From positions 959,628-1,023,627 of the forward strand of contig CAUYUJ010005669.1 of assembly GCA_963575745.1 (NCBI GenBank): a stretch of 64,000 nt of DNA, read 5' to 3'. The notes under the pieces are model-generated. The model was given only the letters and a program-made list of their open reading frames with translations. It searched no databases and was not told the DNA's origin. The translations under genes were made by a program, and so were the position numbers. The stretch is from Prorocentrum cordatum (Eukaryota > Sar > Dinophyceae > Prorocentrales > Prorocentraceae). Shown here piece by piece: positions 55,356 to 64,000 of the stretch (its first letter is position 1; every line of letters begins with the position of its first letter).

Positions 55356-56552
55356 GAGCGTGTTCTACCGCTGCTGGCGGAAAACCGGGGGGGGTCACTA
55401 CCGGTTCGAACCCCTCCCCCCCCCCCCCTCCGGAAAACTGGGGGGGGTCACTACCGGTTCGAACCCCTCCCCCCCCCCCCCGCTCATCATGAAAAGGGGG
55501 GGGGGGTCACTACCGGTTCGAACCCCCCCCCCCCCCCCCCTCGAAAACCGAGTGGGGGTGCGGACAGTGGTGGGGACGGTGTTGGTGGGGACAGTGGTGA
55601 GGGGACAGCGGGACAGTGGTGGGGACAGTGGGGGGACAGTGGGACAGCGGTGGGGACGGTAGTGGTGGGGACAGTGGTGGGGACAATGGTGGGAACAGGG
55701 GGGACAGTGGACAGTGGTGGGAACGGTGGTGGTGGGGACAGTGGTGTGGGGACAGTGGGAATGAGGTGGAAACACTGGGACAGTGGAGGGTACAATGGTG
55801 GTGGGGACACTGGTAAAGGCGTCGGCGAGGACGGCGGTGGGACAATGGGACAGAGGTACAGTGGGGACAGTGGTGGGGACAGTGGGGACAGTGGTGGGAA
55901 CAGTGGGACAGCTCAGTGGGACAGCGGAGGAGTCAGTGGGACAGTGGGGACAGTGGGGATAGGCAGTGGTTGGGTCCGTGGAGACAGTGGGGAGAGTGGA
56001 ACCGTGGTGGGAACAGTTGTGGGAACAGTGGGGACAGTGCGACAGTGGTGGGGGCACTGGTGGGGACAATAGGGACGGTGGTGGAACCAGCGGGGGCAGT
56101 GGTGGTGAGGACAGTGGTGCTGGGAACAACAGTGGGGGATGTCATGCGAGCGGTGGTAGGGACCGGGAGGTTGTGATGCGAGCGGTGGTAGGGACCGGGA
56201 GTCGTTTGCTGGCGGTGCGTGGGGGGGGGGTCGAACCGGTAGTGACCCCCTCCGGTTTTCGAGGGGGGGGGGGGGGGGTTCCAACCGGTAGGGCCCGGTT
56301 TTCCGGATCCGGAGGGGGGGGGGGGGGGGAAGTTCGAACCGGTAGTGACCCCCCCCGGCTTTCGAGGGGGAGGGGGGGGGGGGAGGGGTTAGGGGAGGGG
56401 GGGGTTTGCCGGGAGGAGGGGGGGGGGGGGGGGGAGGGGTTCCAGCAGGGGGGGGGGGGGGGGGGATTTTCGGAGGGGGGGGGGGGAGACCCCCGGGTTC
56501 CGGAGGAAAAGGTTGGCAATTTTCCACAGTAAAGCGGCGGTGGATCACGTTC
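55356..56552. mobile_element. Foldback / MITE-like element of about 1.2 kb
   Basis: The left end GAGCGTGTTCTACCGCTGC (55356-55374) is inverted at 56534-56552 with about 16 of 19 matches. Inside each end are copies of a unit GGTCACTACCGGTTCGAACC plus C- or G-runs: three on the left (near 55387, 55446, 55505) and at least two inverted on the right (near 56231, 56335). The centre is a GGGACAGTGGTGG minisatellite. A 12-bp direct repeat flanks the whole. No transposase is encoded. Confidence 0.65.
55557..56200. repeat. GGGACAGTGGTG-type minisatellite
   Basis: Degenerate 12-15 bp units of GGGGACAGTGGTGG fill the centre of the foldback element. All open frames over it are compositional. Confidence 0.9.
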
Positions 56553-56556
56553 TCTC

Positions 56557-56568
56557 GAATATCCGAAA
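56557..56568. repeat. 12-bp direct repeat flanking the foldback element, right copy
   Basis: GAATATCCGAAA, four bases (TCTC) beyond the right inverted end. Confidence 0.8.
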
Positions 56569-57173
56569 TGCTGCATCGCGGCAGCCGAAGTGCGTGTTGA
56601 GGCAACGATTCTGCCACGGGGGCCCAGAGCGGCATGTGCACCGCCGCCCGCCCTTCTTGTCCAGAGAGGGTCCCGAGGACCGCGCGAAGTGGGGAGGTCA
56701 GGTCACCCCACACCCCTGCTGCATACGCGCGACACCACCTGCCCTAGGAGGGTGGCCCGCGCGGCGCTCGCAGCCGCGAGACCTGACGAACTTTGCCCCA
56801 CCCACTTTTTTTTTTTTTTTTTTTTTTTTTTTCTCTCTCTCTCTCTCTCTCACTTAGATCCCAATGTTTGCATGATTCGCAATATCGCCCGTGACTGGCC
56901 CCCTTCCGCCCCCTGGTCACGCCCGATATCGCCAGGGGATGAAAAGACGGTCCCTTGGCACCTGACCCACTTCAGGTCCTCCGCCCAAAAATCTACACCT
57001 AGAGTCACGCCCAGGCCGGGGGAGGGGTCCTCCTCCTCCTCCTCCTCCTCCTCCTCCTCCTCCTCCCACTCTTCCTTTTCATCCTCCTTTTCCTCCTCTT
57101 CCTCCTCCTCCTCCATCATTCACTTTTCTTTTACAGTATATCTCTATCAATAAGTATAAACATATAACAAAAA
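56569..57173. other. No gene; poly-T, (CT)n and (TCC)n tracts
   Basis: A T-run at about 56806-56832 is followed by CT repeats to about 56851. A TCC tract lies at about 57028-57066. The remainder has no supported coding sequence. Confidence 0.7.
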
Positions 57174-57199
57174 GTGTGTTCTCTGTCGCACCCCGAGGC

Positions 57200-57536
57200 C
57201 TGTTTTGAGGGCGGGCCAGGCGTTTCGCCTGAGACTTCTTCACCGCTTATAACCCTGAAGCTTGAAAAAAGGCAGCTTCACGGATTGAGGGCGGGTGGTT
57301 TTCCAAATGTGGCTCTCGCTTTAGCGCCACACAAACTCGTTTTGAAAACATACACGAGCTTAACGGATCGAGGGCGGGTGGTGTTCAGAATATGGTTCTC
57401 GCCGTAGCGCCGCGCACAGTCGTTAAAAGCATGTGCAAGAGCTTAACGGATTGACGGTGGGTGGTTTTCAAAATGTTGCTGTGGCCTGAGCGCCGCGCAC
57501 ATTCTTTATAAACAAGCTGACTGAGTTTCACGGATT
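57200..57536. repeat. 83-bp tandem repeat, about four copies
   Basis: Units start with ACGGATTGAGGGCGGGTGG at 57280, 57363 and 57446, with a truncated one at 57530; a more diverged copy precedes them (GAGGGCGGG at 57207). Each unit also carries a GCGCC(A/G)C(A/G)CA word and TTAACGGAT at the junction. Spacing is 83-84 bp. Confidence 0.8.
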
Positions 57537-58570
57537 CCCCTGATCAGCGTACCCGAAATGGCGTTTTGAAAAAAATCAGGAATGTGAGGGTGCCAGAATT
57601 ACGTTGATTCGCGGTTTTGAAGTCCCAGAACTGGCGCTCTGGCACGATTCAGGATCGTCAGGACGCAACAGTAGTTGATATGTGGCGTTGGAGTCCCGAG
57701 AAAATGCTTTGGCATTCTTCAGCGTCTTGAAACGGTTGTCTTCCAACGAAGCAGTTCCTTTTAGTAAAAATGAACCGTTCTATGGGGCCTACGAGGAGGA
57801 AGCTTGGAGGGAGTGCTTACTCCAACATCGTTGATGGCTCTTGGGTTTACACTGGTCCTCCTCCTCGTCACCCTCATCGTTCCTCCTCCTCCATTCTCCT
57901 CCACCCTCATCGTTCACCCCCTTCATTCATCCTCTTCGTTCCTCCTCCTCCTCCTCCTCACCCTCATCGTTCACCCTCTTCGTTCATCCTCCTCCATTCT
58001 CCTCCATCCTCCATCCTCCTCCTCCTCCTCCTCCTCCTCCTCCTCTTCCTCCTCCCTTCCGCCGCGGGATGAGGGGGCCGAGGCCGCCTCTCGGACGGCG
58101 GCGGGATCGTAGCGCAGCAGCACAAGGTTGTGCTGGGGGTGCACGAACAGGCAGACCTGGGGAGACGCGGGAGGGACGAAAACCAATTGGGAAGAGGACG
58201 AATCGGGGGGAGAATCGGGGAACCGGCGGGTCTGGGAGCCCGCGGGTCTGGAGGAGGCACCGCACCGGGCGCCACAGCCGCTCCCGGAGCGCTCCGGAGA
58301 GCCTCCCGGGACGCTGTGGGAGCAAAGTGTCCTTGTCCCGACCCGGGGAGACGAGGCGACGCGACGATGCGAGCGCAGGAGTCGTGCGCGCTCTGCTGGC
58401 CGACCATGCCGTCAGAGAACGGGAGCCCGACGAGGGCCGATGCCCCAGACTTCTGGCAGATCGACCCTTCCATCGCGCGGGAGCTTCCTTACATTCGCAT
58501 TGGCAATGGATGGACTAATCTATGTGCGCAAGCTGTGAAATCCGATGTCAGCCCAGACACCCACTGAGCA
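57537..58570 (+). other. Possible plus-strand gene start, otherwise uncertain
   Basis: An ATG at 57770 opens RSMGPTRRKLGGSAYSNIVD, GSWVYTG, then runs into a TCC/TCA tract (57858-58060) and loses plausibility. A second stretch, from the ATG at 58367 (RAQESCALCWPTMPSENGS, APDFWQIDPSIARELPYIR), is open to 58567. These could be exons of one gene, but no splice pair or domain supports it. Confidence 0.2.
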
Positions 58571-59336
58571 AGTTGGAGGGTTCACTCGAGATTGCAAATG
58601 CAGATTCCGCACAGCCTCACGCGCGCGCTCAACCTGCGCGCCAATTGAGGAGCGCAAGCCAGCCCTGGCGCGCCAGCCCTCTCTCGCATTCGCATTGGCA
58701 TTGTATGGAGTCGAATGTTCGCTAACCTAACGGGCCAAAATCGTGCAGAATATCTGGAAGGGGGTTCAGAATGTGCACACGGTTGAGCCCGCAGAGCGGG
58801 AGTCATGGCGGACCCACAGGGGGAAGCTTGCACGTAGACTTTGCAACCAGTGGGTGCTAGGGATACGGCCTCGACGAGGGTCGGTAGCAATCGTTGCAAT
58901 GTTTCTTTGGGCGTATTTCCGCCCCTTGGGGATTAGGCGATGTTGGAGGCCAGCTAAGGACCTTTGGGGGTCCATGCGGAAAGACATGCGTGAGGGGTGT
59001 GCCGAATTGAGGCTCCAAGGAGCCGTCCGTCTCGGGGGCCAACTGAGCGCCTAACATTCACGAAGTGAGTGAAAGGTGTGCTGAATTGAGGTTCCCATCG
59101 AAATCGAAGGGCAAATCACGGGTAGTTGTACATCTTCCAGGAGCCTCAAGTGGAGTCACCAATATTCTTTATATATATATATATATGCCCCCAGAGACTC
59201 AGAGCGCGAACCATTCGTTTTTTATGTCGAAGTGAAGATGGAGGTGAGGAAGGCGTCTGCGAAGCATCATCGGCTGGCGGAACGGACGATGCCCCTCTTA
59301 AGAATGTCTTATGCTCGCAGCTAACATGATCCTCCA
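58571..59336. other. No gene; short TA repeat
   Basis: A (TA)n run lies at about 59168-59186. A word GGTGTGC(C/T)GAATTGAGG occurs twice (about 58995 and 59076). No coding sequence supported. Confidence 0.5.
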
Positions 59337-59817
59337 TTTCATCATCATCATCATCATCAGCATCATCATCATCAGCATCATCATCATCATTATCATCATC
59401 ACCATCATCATCAGCATCATCAGCATCAGCATCATCATCATCATCAGCAGCATCATCATGATCAGTATCATTATCATCATCAGCAGCATCATCAGCAGCA
59501 TCAGCATCAGCAGCATCAGCAGCATCAGCATCGTCTGCAGCATCAGCATCAGCATCAGCATCAGCGTCAGCAACAGCCTCATCAGCATCATCACTATGAT
59601 CAGCATCATCATCGCCCTCCTCATCCTCATCACCACCATCACTACCATCACCATCACAATCACCATCACCAGCATTATCATCAGCATCAGCAGCATCATC
59701 AACGTCATCATCATCATCACCATCATCATCGTCGTCATCATCAGCATCGTCAGCAACAGCATCACCATCATCATTGTCATCGTCATCAGCATCATCAGCA
59801 TCATCAGCATCATCATC
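59337..59817. repeat. Third large (TCA)n array
   Basis: About 480 bp of ATC/TCA triplets with AGC, ACC and GTC interruptions, like those at 2.4 and 3.5 kb. Confidence 0.95.
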
Positions 59818-60390
59818 GATCCTTGGATGTTACAGCACGGCCAGGTCCGACGGGGGCCCCCCCGAATGCAATCGCTTTGTTCAGTCCGCCGCCCCATACT
59901 GCATCATCGCTGGCACTTGTTTGTGTGCTCGCGGGGGCTGAGAAAATCGTAGGAAGGGGTCGTTTCCCTGAGCTGCCGCGTGAACCTCGCTTGGAGGACA
60001 AACAATGAAGGGTCGCTGCAAAGCAACACTCAAAAGATCACGCCCCCACCGAAGCTCCGTCAATGCATCCCGCCACCGTGCATGGGTCGTAAATCAGAGG
60101 CGGAATGGCTGCCTCTCGGGCTTTTTTTCCCGTATCGCTGGGTAGAGGGCTCAAAGCCGCAAAAAGCAATCGATCTGCATAGCTGGAAAGGGCTTGACAG
60201 CTCTAGCAGCTAGCAGTAGCAACTGCTGCTTTGTGCATCGTCTGTCGCCCTATAATGACAACCTACAGTCAGGAAGCGAAACCCTACATACACTGCGATA
60301 TAGAAACGCCCGTTGCGTTGACAGCATTGAAAGTCAACTCGTTTCACTCCGCGTGCAGGCGTGTGTCGCATGACGTCTTCGCCGTGCTGC
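59818..60390. other. 3' flank of the FEA1-like gene, no further gene seen
   Basis: Short frames only. No clear polyadenylation-like signal stands out. Confidence 0.4.
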
Positions 60391-61587
60391 TCACCAAAGC
60401 AAAGCCAGCGGCACAAGCGCAGTTGCCACGGCCCGAGCGTGGTGGACCGCTGTGGACGTCTCCTTTTCTGTGGGTGCACCGAGGGTGGTGAGGGGCGGCA
60501 GTTTCGCGTCGTCGCAGGGCTCCCAGAGCGTCTGGCCCGTGTTCCATGGCGAGACCATCGCGTTGACATCCTGGCAGCTGATGCCCAGGCAGGCGTACGT
60601 GGACTCCACAGCGCGCTTGACCTCCTCGTAGCCATCAGGCACGTGCGGGCCTGCCTCACCGAGTGAAAGCGTGTCCATGTTGCGCACTATGATGGCCGCC
60701 GTCTCGGTCGAGCACTCGGCGATGGCGGGCAGCACCGCCATGGCGAACGCCCAGCCCTCCGCGACCTCCACGAAGCCGTCCGCACCGTGGTGCTCGCCAG
60801 ACTCCTTCGGGTCCACCTCGTAGGCCTCGCGCAGCATGCCCTGGATGACTGGCACCTGCATCTGAGATATCGACTGCGACACGAGCCCCCCCAGCATCTC
60901 GCAGTTGCCCTGCTGGGCCTCCGCCTGCATCTGCGAGAAGAGCTCCAGAAGGCGGGAGTTCACTTTGCTGGCGCCCGCCTCCGTAGGCGCAGCGGCCTCA
61001 ACATCGAACTGCGGCGCTCGCTTTTCGGCGAGTCTGATGGGCCCCACGGACTGGGAGCATGCGTATAGACTCCAGGCGGTGTCGACGTCGTGGGGAGCAC
61101 CACTGCTGTCGTCCGTCTGCCCGGCGAGGCAGCATGCCACCGAGTCCTGCAGTGCGGTGATCGACGCCAGCAGGACGCCCTGGAGGACGACGCCCTTGAT
61201 CGCGAGCTCCTGCCGCATCTTCTCGCTCAAGTCGAACTTGCCGGTGCCAGAGAAGGCATGCTGCACGAACTCGTGCACGAAGTCAGCGGATCCGTGATAG
61301 CGAATCGACACGTTGAGAAGCTCACGGCCAGGCGTCAGCGGCAGCAGGATGCTTCGAAGGGACAGGCCTCCGGTCAGCGACTCCAAGTACGCGTCCTGCG
61401 CGGCCGTCCAATTTCTCGGTTCAGCTGCAAGCGCCTCGTCGACCTTCTCAATGGCTGGCCCCACTGCAAGGGCCGCTGAGATGTCCGAGACGGGCTGGTA
61501 ACCTGCCACGCGCGGGAAGCTTGTGGATCCTCCCGTCGAGCCCCATGCCAACACCGAAGCTGCGAGTAGAGCGCGCCGCAACACCAT
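60391..61587 (-). CDS. FEA1/H43-like secreted protein, probably GPI-anchored (398 aa)
   Basis: An intact intronless frame from the ATG at 61587 to a stop at 60391. The first 22 residues (VLRRALLAASVLAWGSTGGS) are a signal peptide. Two regions match the low-iron/high-CO2-inducible periplasmic family (FEA1, H43): ADFVHEFVQHAFSGTGKF with MRQELAIKGVVLQG...ALQDSVACC, and GFVEVAEGWAFAMAVLPAIA ECSTETAAIIVRNMD. The last 15-20 residues (ARAVATALVPLALLW) form a hydrophobic tail after a Thr/Ser-rich spacer, as in GPI signals. Family members are linked to iron uptake at the cell surface. This start was chosen because it precedes the signal peptide; the frame is open further upstream, but that text is low-complexity. 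A spliced-leader relic 61 bp upstream suggests origin from a reverse-transcribed mRNA. Confidence 0.75.
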   Translation of the reverse strand: MVLRRALLAASVLAWGSTGGSTSFPRVAGYQPVSDISAALAVGPAIEKVDEALAAEPRNWTAAQDAYLESLTGGLSLRSILLPLTPGRELLNVSIRYHGSADFVHEFVQHAFSGTGKFDLSEKMRQELAIKGVVLQGVLLASITALQDSVACCLAGQTDDSSGAPHDVDTAWSLYACSQSVGPIRLAEKRAPQFDVEAAAPTEAGASKVNSRLLELFSQMQAEAQQGNCEMLGGLVSQSISQMQVPVIQGMLREAYEVDPKESGEHHGADGFVEVAEGWAFAMAVLPAIAECSTETAAIIVRNMDTLSLGEAGPHVPDGYEEVKRAVESTYACLGISCQDVNAMVSPWNTGQTLWEPCDDAKLPPLTTLGAPTEKETSTAVHHARAVATALVPLALLW

Positions 61588-61648
61588 GGCTCCGGCCACG
61601 CGCGAGAGTGGGGGGGAGCGACAGCGCTCCGTCCAACCGAAACGCTGT

Positions 61649-61670
61649 CTTGAGCCAAAATGGCTGCGGA
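61649..61670 (-). other. Relic dinoflagellate spliced-leader (DinoSL) sequence
   Basis: On the minus strand the 22 nt read TCCGCAGCC then ATTTTGGCTCAAG. The known DinoSL is DCCGTAGCC then ATTTTGGCTCAAG, so 21 of 22 positions match. It lies in the correct orientation, 61 bp upstream of the FEA1-like start codon, where a leader would sit in the mature mRNA. Genomic leader relics mark genes copied back from trans-spliced mRNA. Confidence 0.85.
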
Positions 61671-61897
61671 GGATTGCTCTATGGTTCTTTTGAGATGCCT
61701 TTCGGGGGCGTCTCGGAGGCTCTTTGGGAGCCTGTTGTGGGGGCCTGCTGGCGTCTCGGATGCCCTGTGGGGGGCCGCTTGATCCGTCCTGTGGCCATCT
61801 TGAGCCGTCGTGGGTTCCCCTGGGGTCCTTTGTGACCGCCTTGGAGCATCTCGGGAGCGTCTTGAGCCGCCTTGGCCTGTTCGAAACCTGGAAACGC

Positions 61898-62035
61898 AAG
61901 AACGCGGCGACAGCGACAACGATGACGGTGGAAACGACAACGACGACGGTGACGGCGACGACCACAATTGCGACGGCGACGGCGCCAGTGACGACGCCTA
62001 CGGCGTTGACGGTGACTGCGACAACGACGGCGGCG
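61898..62035. repeat. (ACG/ACA)n triplet array
   Basis: GACGACAACGACGG-type triplets. It keeps the upstream extension of the FEA1-like frame open (Val/Ala-rich), which is why that extension is not included in the gene. Confidence 0.85.
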
Positions 62036-62251
62036 GCCCCCACTGGCGACCGCGTCCGTGGTCACGATCTGCGCGAACGTGAGCTCTACGACCGCCAGGG
62101 GCTGTGGCACCTGAGCGAGGGAAGCGATCGTCGCTGTTCGTCGACGTCGTCATCGAGGACTTCGAGGCTCGACGCTTCAAAGACTTCGACCATAGATGCT
62201 TCTAGGCGTGTTTTGCCCTCTAGCGACCTCCAACCTCGGGAAAAGAACGCC

Positions 62252-62352
62252 TCCCCTCGTCGACGCCGTCGTCGTCGTTGTGGTTGCTGTCGTCGTCGGC
62301 GTCGTTGTTGCTGTCGTCGGCGTCGTCGTCGCCGCAGCCGCCGCCGTCGTCA
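62252..62352. repeat. (GTC)n triplet array
   Basis: GTCGTCGTTGTT-type triplets, about 100 bp. Confidence 0.9.
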
Positions 62353-63431
62353 GTTCCACCCACAAAACATATCACAGTGATGTTAGGCTGTTTGGGGGCC
62401 ATCCTACGGCCATGTCCGACGCAGCTGAGGCCGAAAAGGGAAACGAACTGCTTGTCAACGATTCGAGACCACATTGATATCGTTGGACCTCATGATGTAT
62501 GTTAACGTCACTGCCATGTTCTGCGTTGGCGAGGTTGAACACCCAAGGGGCTCCCTTGAACGTTCCAAGACCGCGCTGGAGCAACATAAAAGATGCTACC
62601 AACCTAAGAGACCATCCAGAGCCTCAAACAAAAAACACTGGTTGATGGCTTGCGATTTGATAGTTTAACGGTCTGGGGAGGGTGGTTTTGGGATGCGACG
62701 AAATCAAGACCGAGCAAAGACACACAGGGATATATTTATTATGTCTGAGATGTGGCGGTCATGGAGGATGTATCGAACACCGCGGCCGTTCCGGACGGAA
62801 CGCTCTCAAGAAATGTATCCTAGAGCTCGGCCTGCCCCATAGCTGCCCCTGGGCGCCCTCGCTCCCTCCTGACCGCCAACAAAAAAGAGGCCAGCGCAGC
62901 TGATGACCAGCAGTTTCCCAAGAAATCGTCCAGAAAATGATAATCTGCGGAAGCTCTGCGCAGTATGAGCAGCAATCAGGACTTCATTGCATAGCCGCGC
63001 GGGAATAAAAGTTCAGGCGGGGGGAGGATAGGACGCTGGTGGCGCCCTCCGCGCGGTGCGTATGACGGGCACCCAAGAGCGGGGAGAGCCTGAGGCCCAC
63101 AGCAAAACAGGCAACATGCTACAGCGATCCCTGGTTTATTCGCTCTCGGTCCATTGCCTCATGCTTCAGCTTACGAGATCGAAAACACGCCTCGACACGG
63201 CCAAACATGCAGATGATGCAAATGCGTCGCGACAAGCCAATGCAAGATCGCACTGGACCCCACGGCAATGTGCATGGATGGCCTTAAACTGGGCCCAAGG
63301 CGGCCTTCGAGGCAGAGTGCCCCCCCCTGGCTCTGAGGCATCGGGGTCAGGCCGGGCCAGGCCTCGAAGGAGCGCCCGGTCTGGTCACTCCTGACACGCG
63401 AGACACGCGGGCCTCTCCAAGGCCTCCATGG
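62353..63431. other. No gene recognised
   Basis: Ordinary-composition DNA with short frames only (for example plus 63056-63394), none with domain support. Confidence 0.4.
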
Positions 63432-63989
63432 TCAGCGTTTGGCGGTCAGCGTTTGGCGTTTGGCTTCCCAAACGTCAGCGTTCGGCTTCCGAGGACCGCA
63501 AAGAAAAACTAGGGGTTGAGTCCTGGGTTTGGACCAGTACTTGGACATCTTTAGAAGCGTGGTGAGGCAAGATGCGTACTTCCACCACCTGCAGAAACGT
63601 ATTAGTTTTCGCCCGTGGGGAACTCTCCAGGAAGCGCCCCATACACCATGAGATCGATCGAACGCGATATGGTTGACGAATCCCCATCCTGCTCTGGCAG
63701 AGTATGGCCAACACCAGACCTTGCGACAAGCCCCGTCTGTGCTGACATAGCCCTGCACCAAACTGGGCGTGCCATATTCAATGTACCATCGGCGGCTTTG
63801 GCGCCGCACCGTCAGTCCTGAAACAAAATCCGCGGAAGCGAGCGGGGAAGCCACGCACATCCACCCTGCCCATGGCCTGATCTTGCTCCATAGCCCGCAC
63901 CTCGCAGCCTCATCCGATGCGGCATGAGCTGCAGTGTTCACATGCGCGCGCAAGACAGCACGAGGAGCGCGCGCACCCCCCACTTGCAT
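63432..63989 (-). pseudogene. Possible RNase H-like retroelement remnant
   Basis: 185 codons open on the minus strand. The text YVSTDGACRKVW followed by ARAGWGFVNHIAF resembles the first strands of RNase H domains in LINE proteins (TDGS/A..., then RAGWG). The later catalytic residues are not evident. A short repeat of GTCAGCGTTTGGC lies at its 3' side (63431-63485). Confidence 0.3.
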
Positions 63990-64000
63990 AACCGACGTGG

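Noticed and set aside
55395-55410. GGTTCGAACC as a tRNA B-box
   Set aside because: It is a short palindrome inside a repeated unit; no tRNA cloverleaf or A-box could be drawn around it.
1-64000. CRISPR arrays, rRNA or tRNA genes
   Set aside because: No regularly spaced identical repeats with unique spacers and no recognisable structural RNA gene were seen.

Overview
The window looks like nuclear DNA of a dinoflagellate. A relic of the dinoflagellate spliced-leader sequence sits upstream of an intronless gene. Inferred introns use GC, GA or GT donors with AG acceptors, and several carry a shared palindrome typical of introners. The retroelement families and the GC-rich, microsatellite-rich background also fit. 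One 100-base assembly gap lies at 6472-6571. All readings were made by eye, without database searches.

Layout. 1-1.8 kb: minus-strand fragment of a zinc-finger, MULE-like transposase cut by the window edge. 2.4-9.7 kb: mostly low-complexity DNA (TCA and GGA/TCC repeats, a 10-bp-periodic TTGCATTG array, a G-rich minisatellite) with no convincing gene. 9.67-10.25 and 36.87-37.53 kb: two copies of a tandem duplication, the first split by a large insertion.

10,252-36,869: a Copia-type LTR retrotransposon on the minus strand, with 262-bp LTRs, a primer-binding site, TAAAAAA target duplications, gag with a CCHC knuckle, and a very long polyprotein. The polyprotein has a Tpt1/KptA (RNA 2'-phosphotransferase) domain, a decayed RING-H2 and a retropepsin-like segment; integrase and RT/RNase H remnants follow. 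The element is dead: it has stops, frameshifts, a 40-bp tandem duplication and a deletion of the RT core. Scattered through it, and seen nowhere else in the window, are at least 28 perfect 14-nt hairpins with covarying 5-bp stems and GNAA (GNRA-type) tetraloops. Most encode x-G-N-x-P in one frame.

Nested in gag-pol, in the opposite orientation, is an 11.3-kb cassette (23,067-34,365) with an 8-bp target duplication and imperfect terminal inverted repeats. It carries two spliced plus-strand genes of unknown function (about 355 and 1445 aa). Their larger introns hold a 54-bp palindrome in either orientation. Taking out the cassette and one copy of the duplication puts the two halves of the retrotransposon frame exactly back in register.

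37.5-55.3 kb: a minus-strand LINE (split endonuclease, RT, zinc fingers) and other minus-strand fragments, flanked by T-poor DNA whose plus-strand frames are of doubtful coding value. 55.34-56.57 kb: a foldback element with a 12-bp flanking direct repeat. 56.6-59.8 kb: simple repeats and an 83-bp tandem array. 60,391-61,587: an intact intronless minus-strand gene for an FEA1/H43-like secreted, probably GPI-anchored protein, with the spliced-leader relic 61 bp upstream, so probably a retrogene. The last 2.4 kb holds microsatellites and a possible RNase H remnant.
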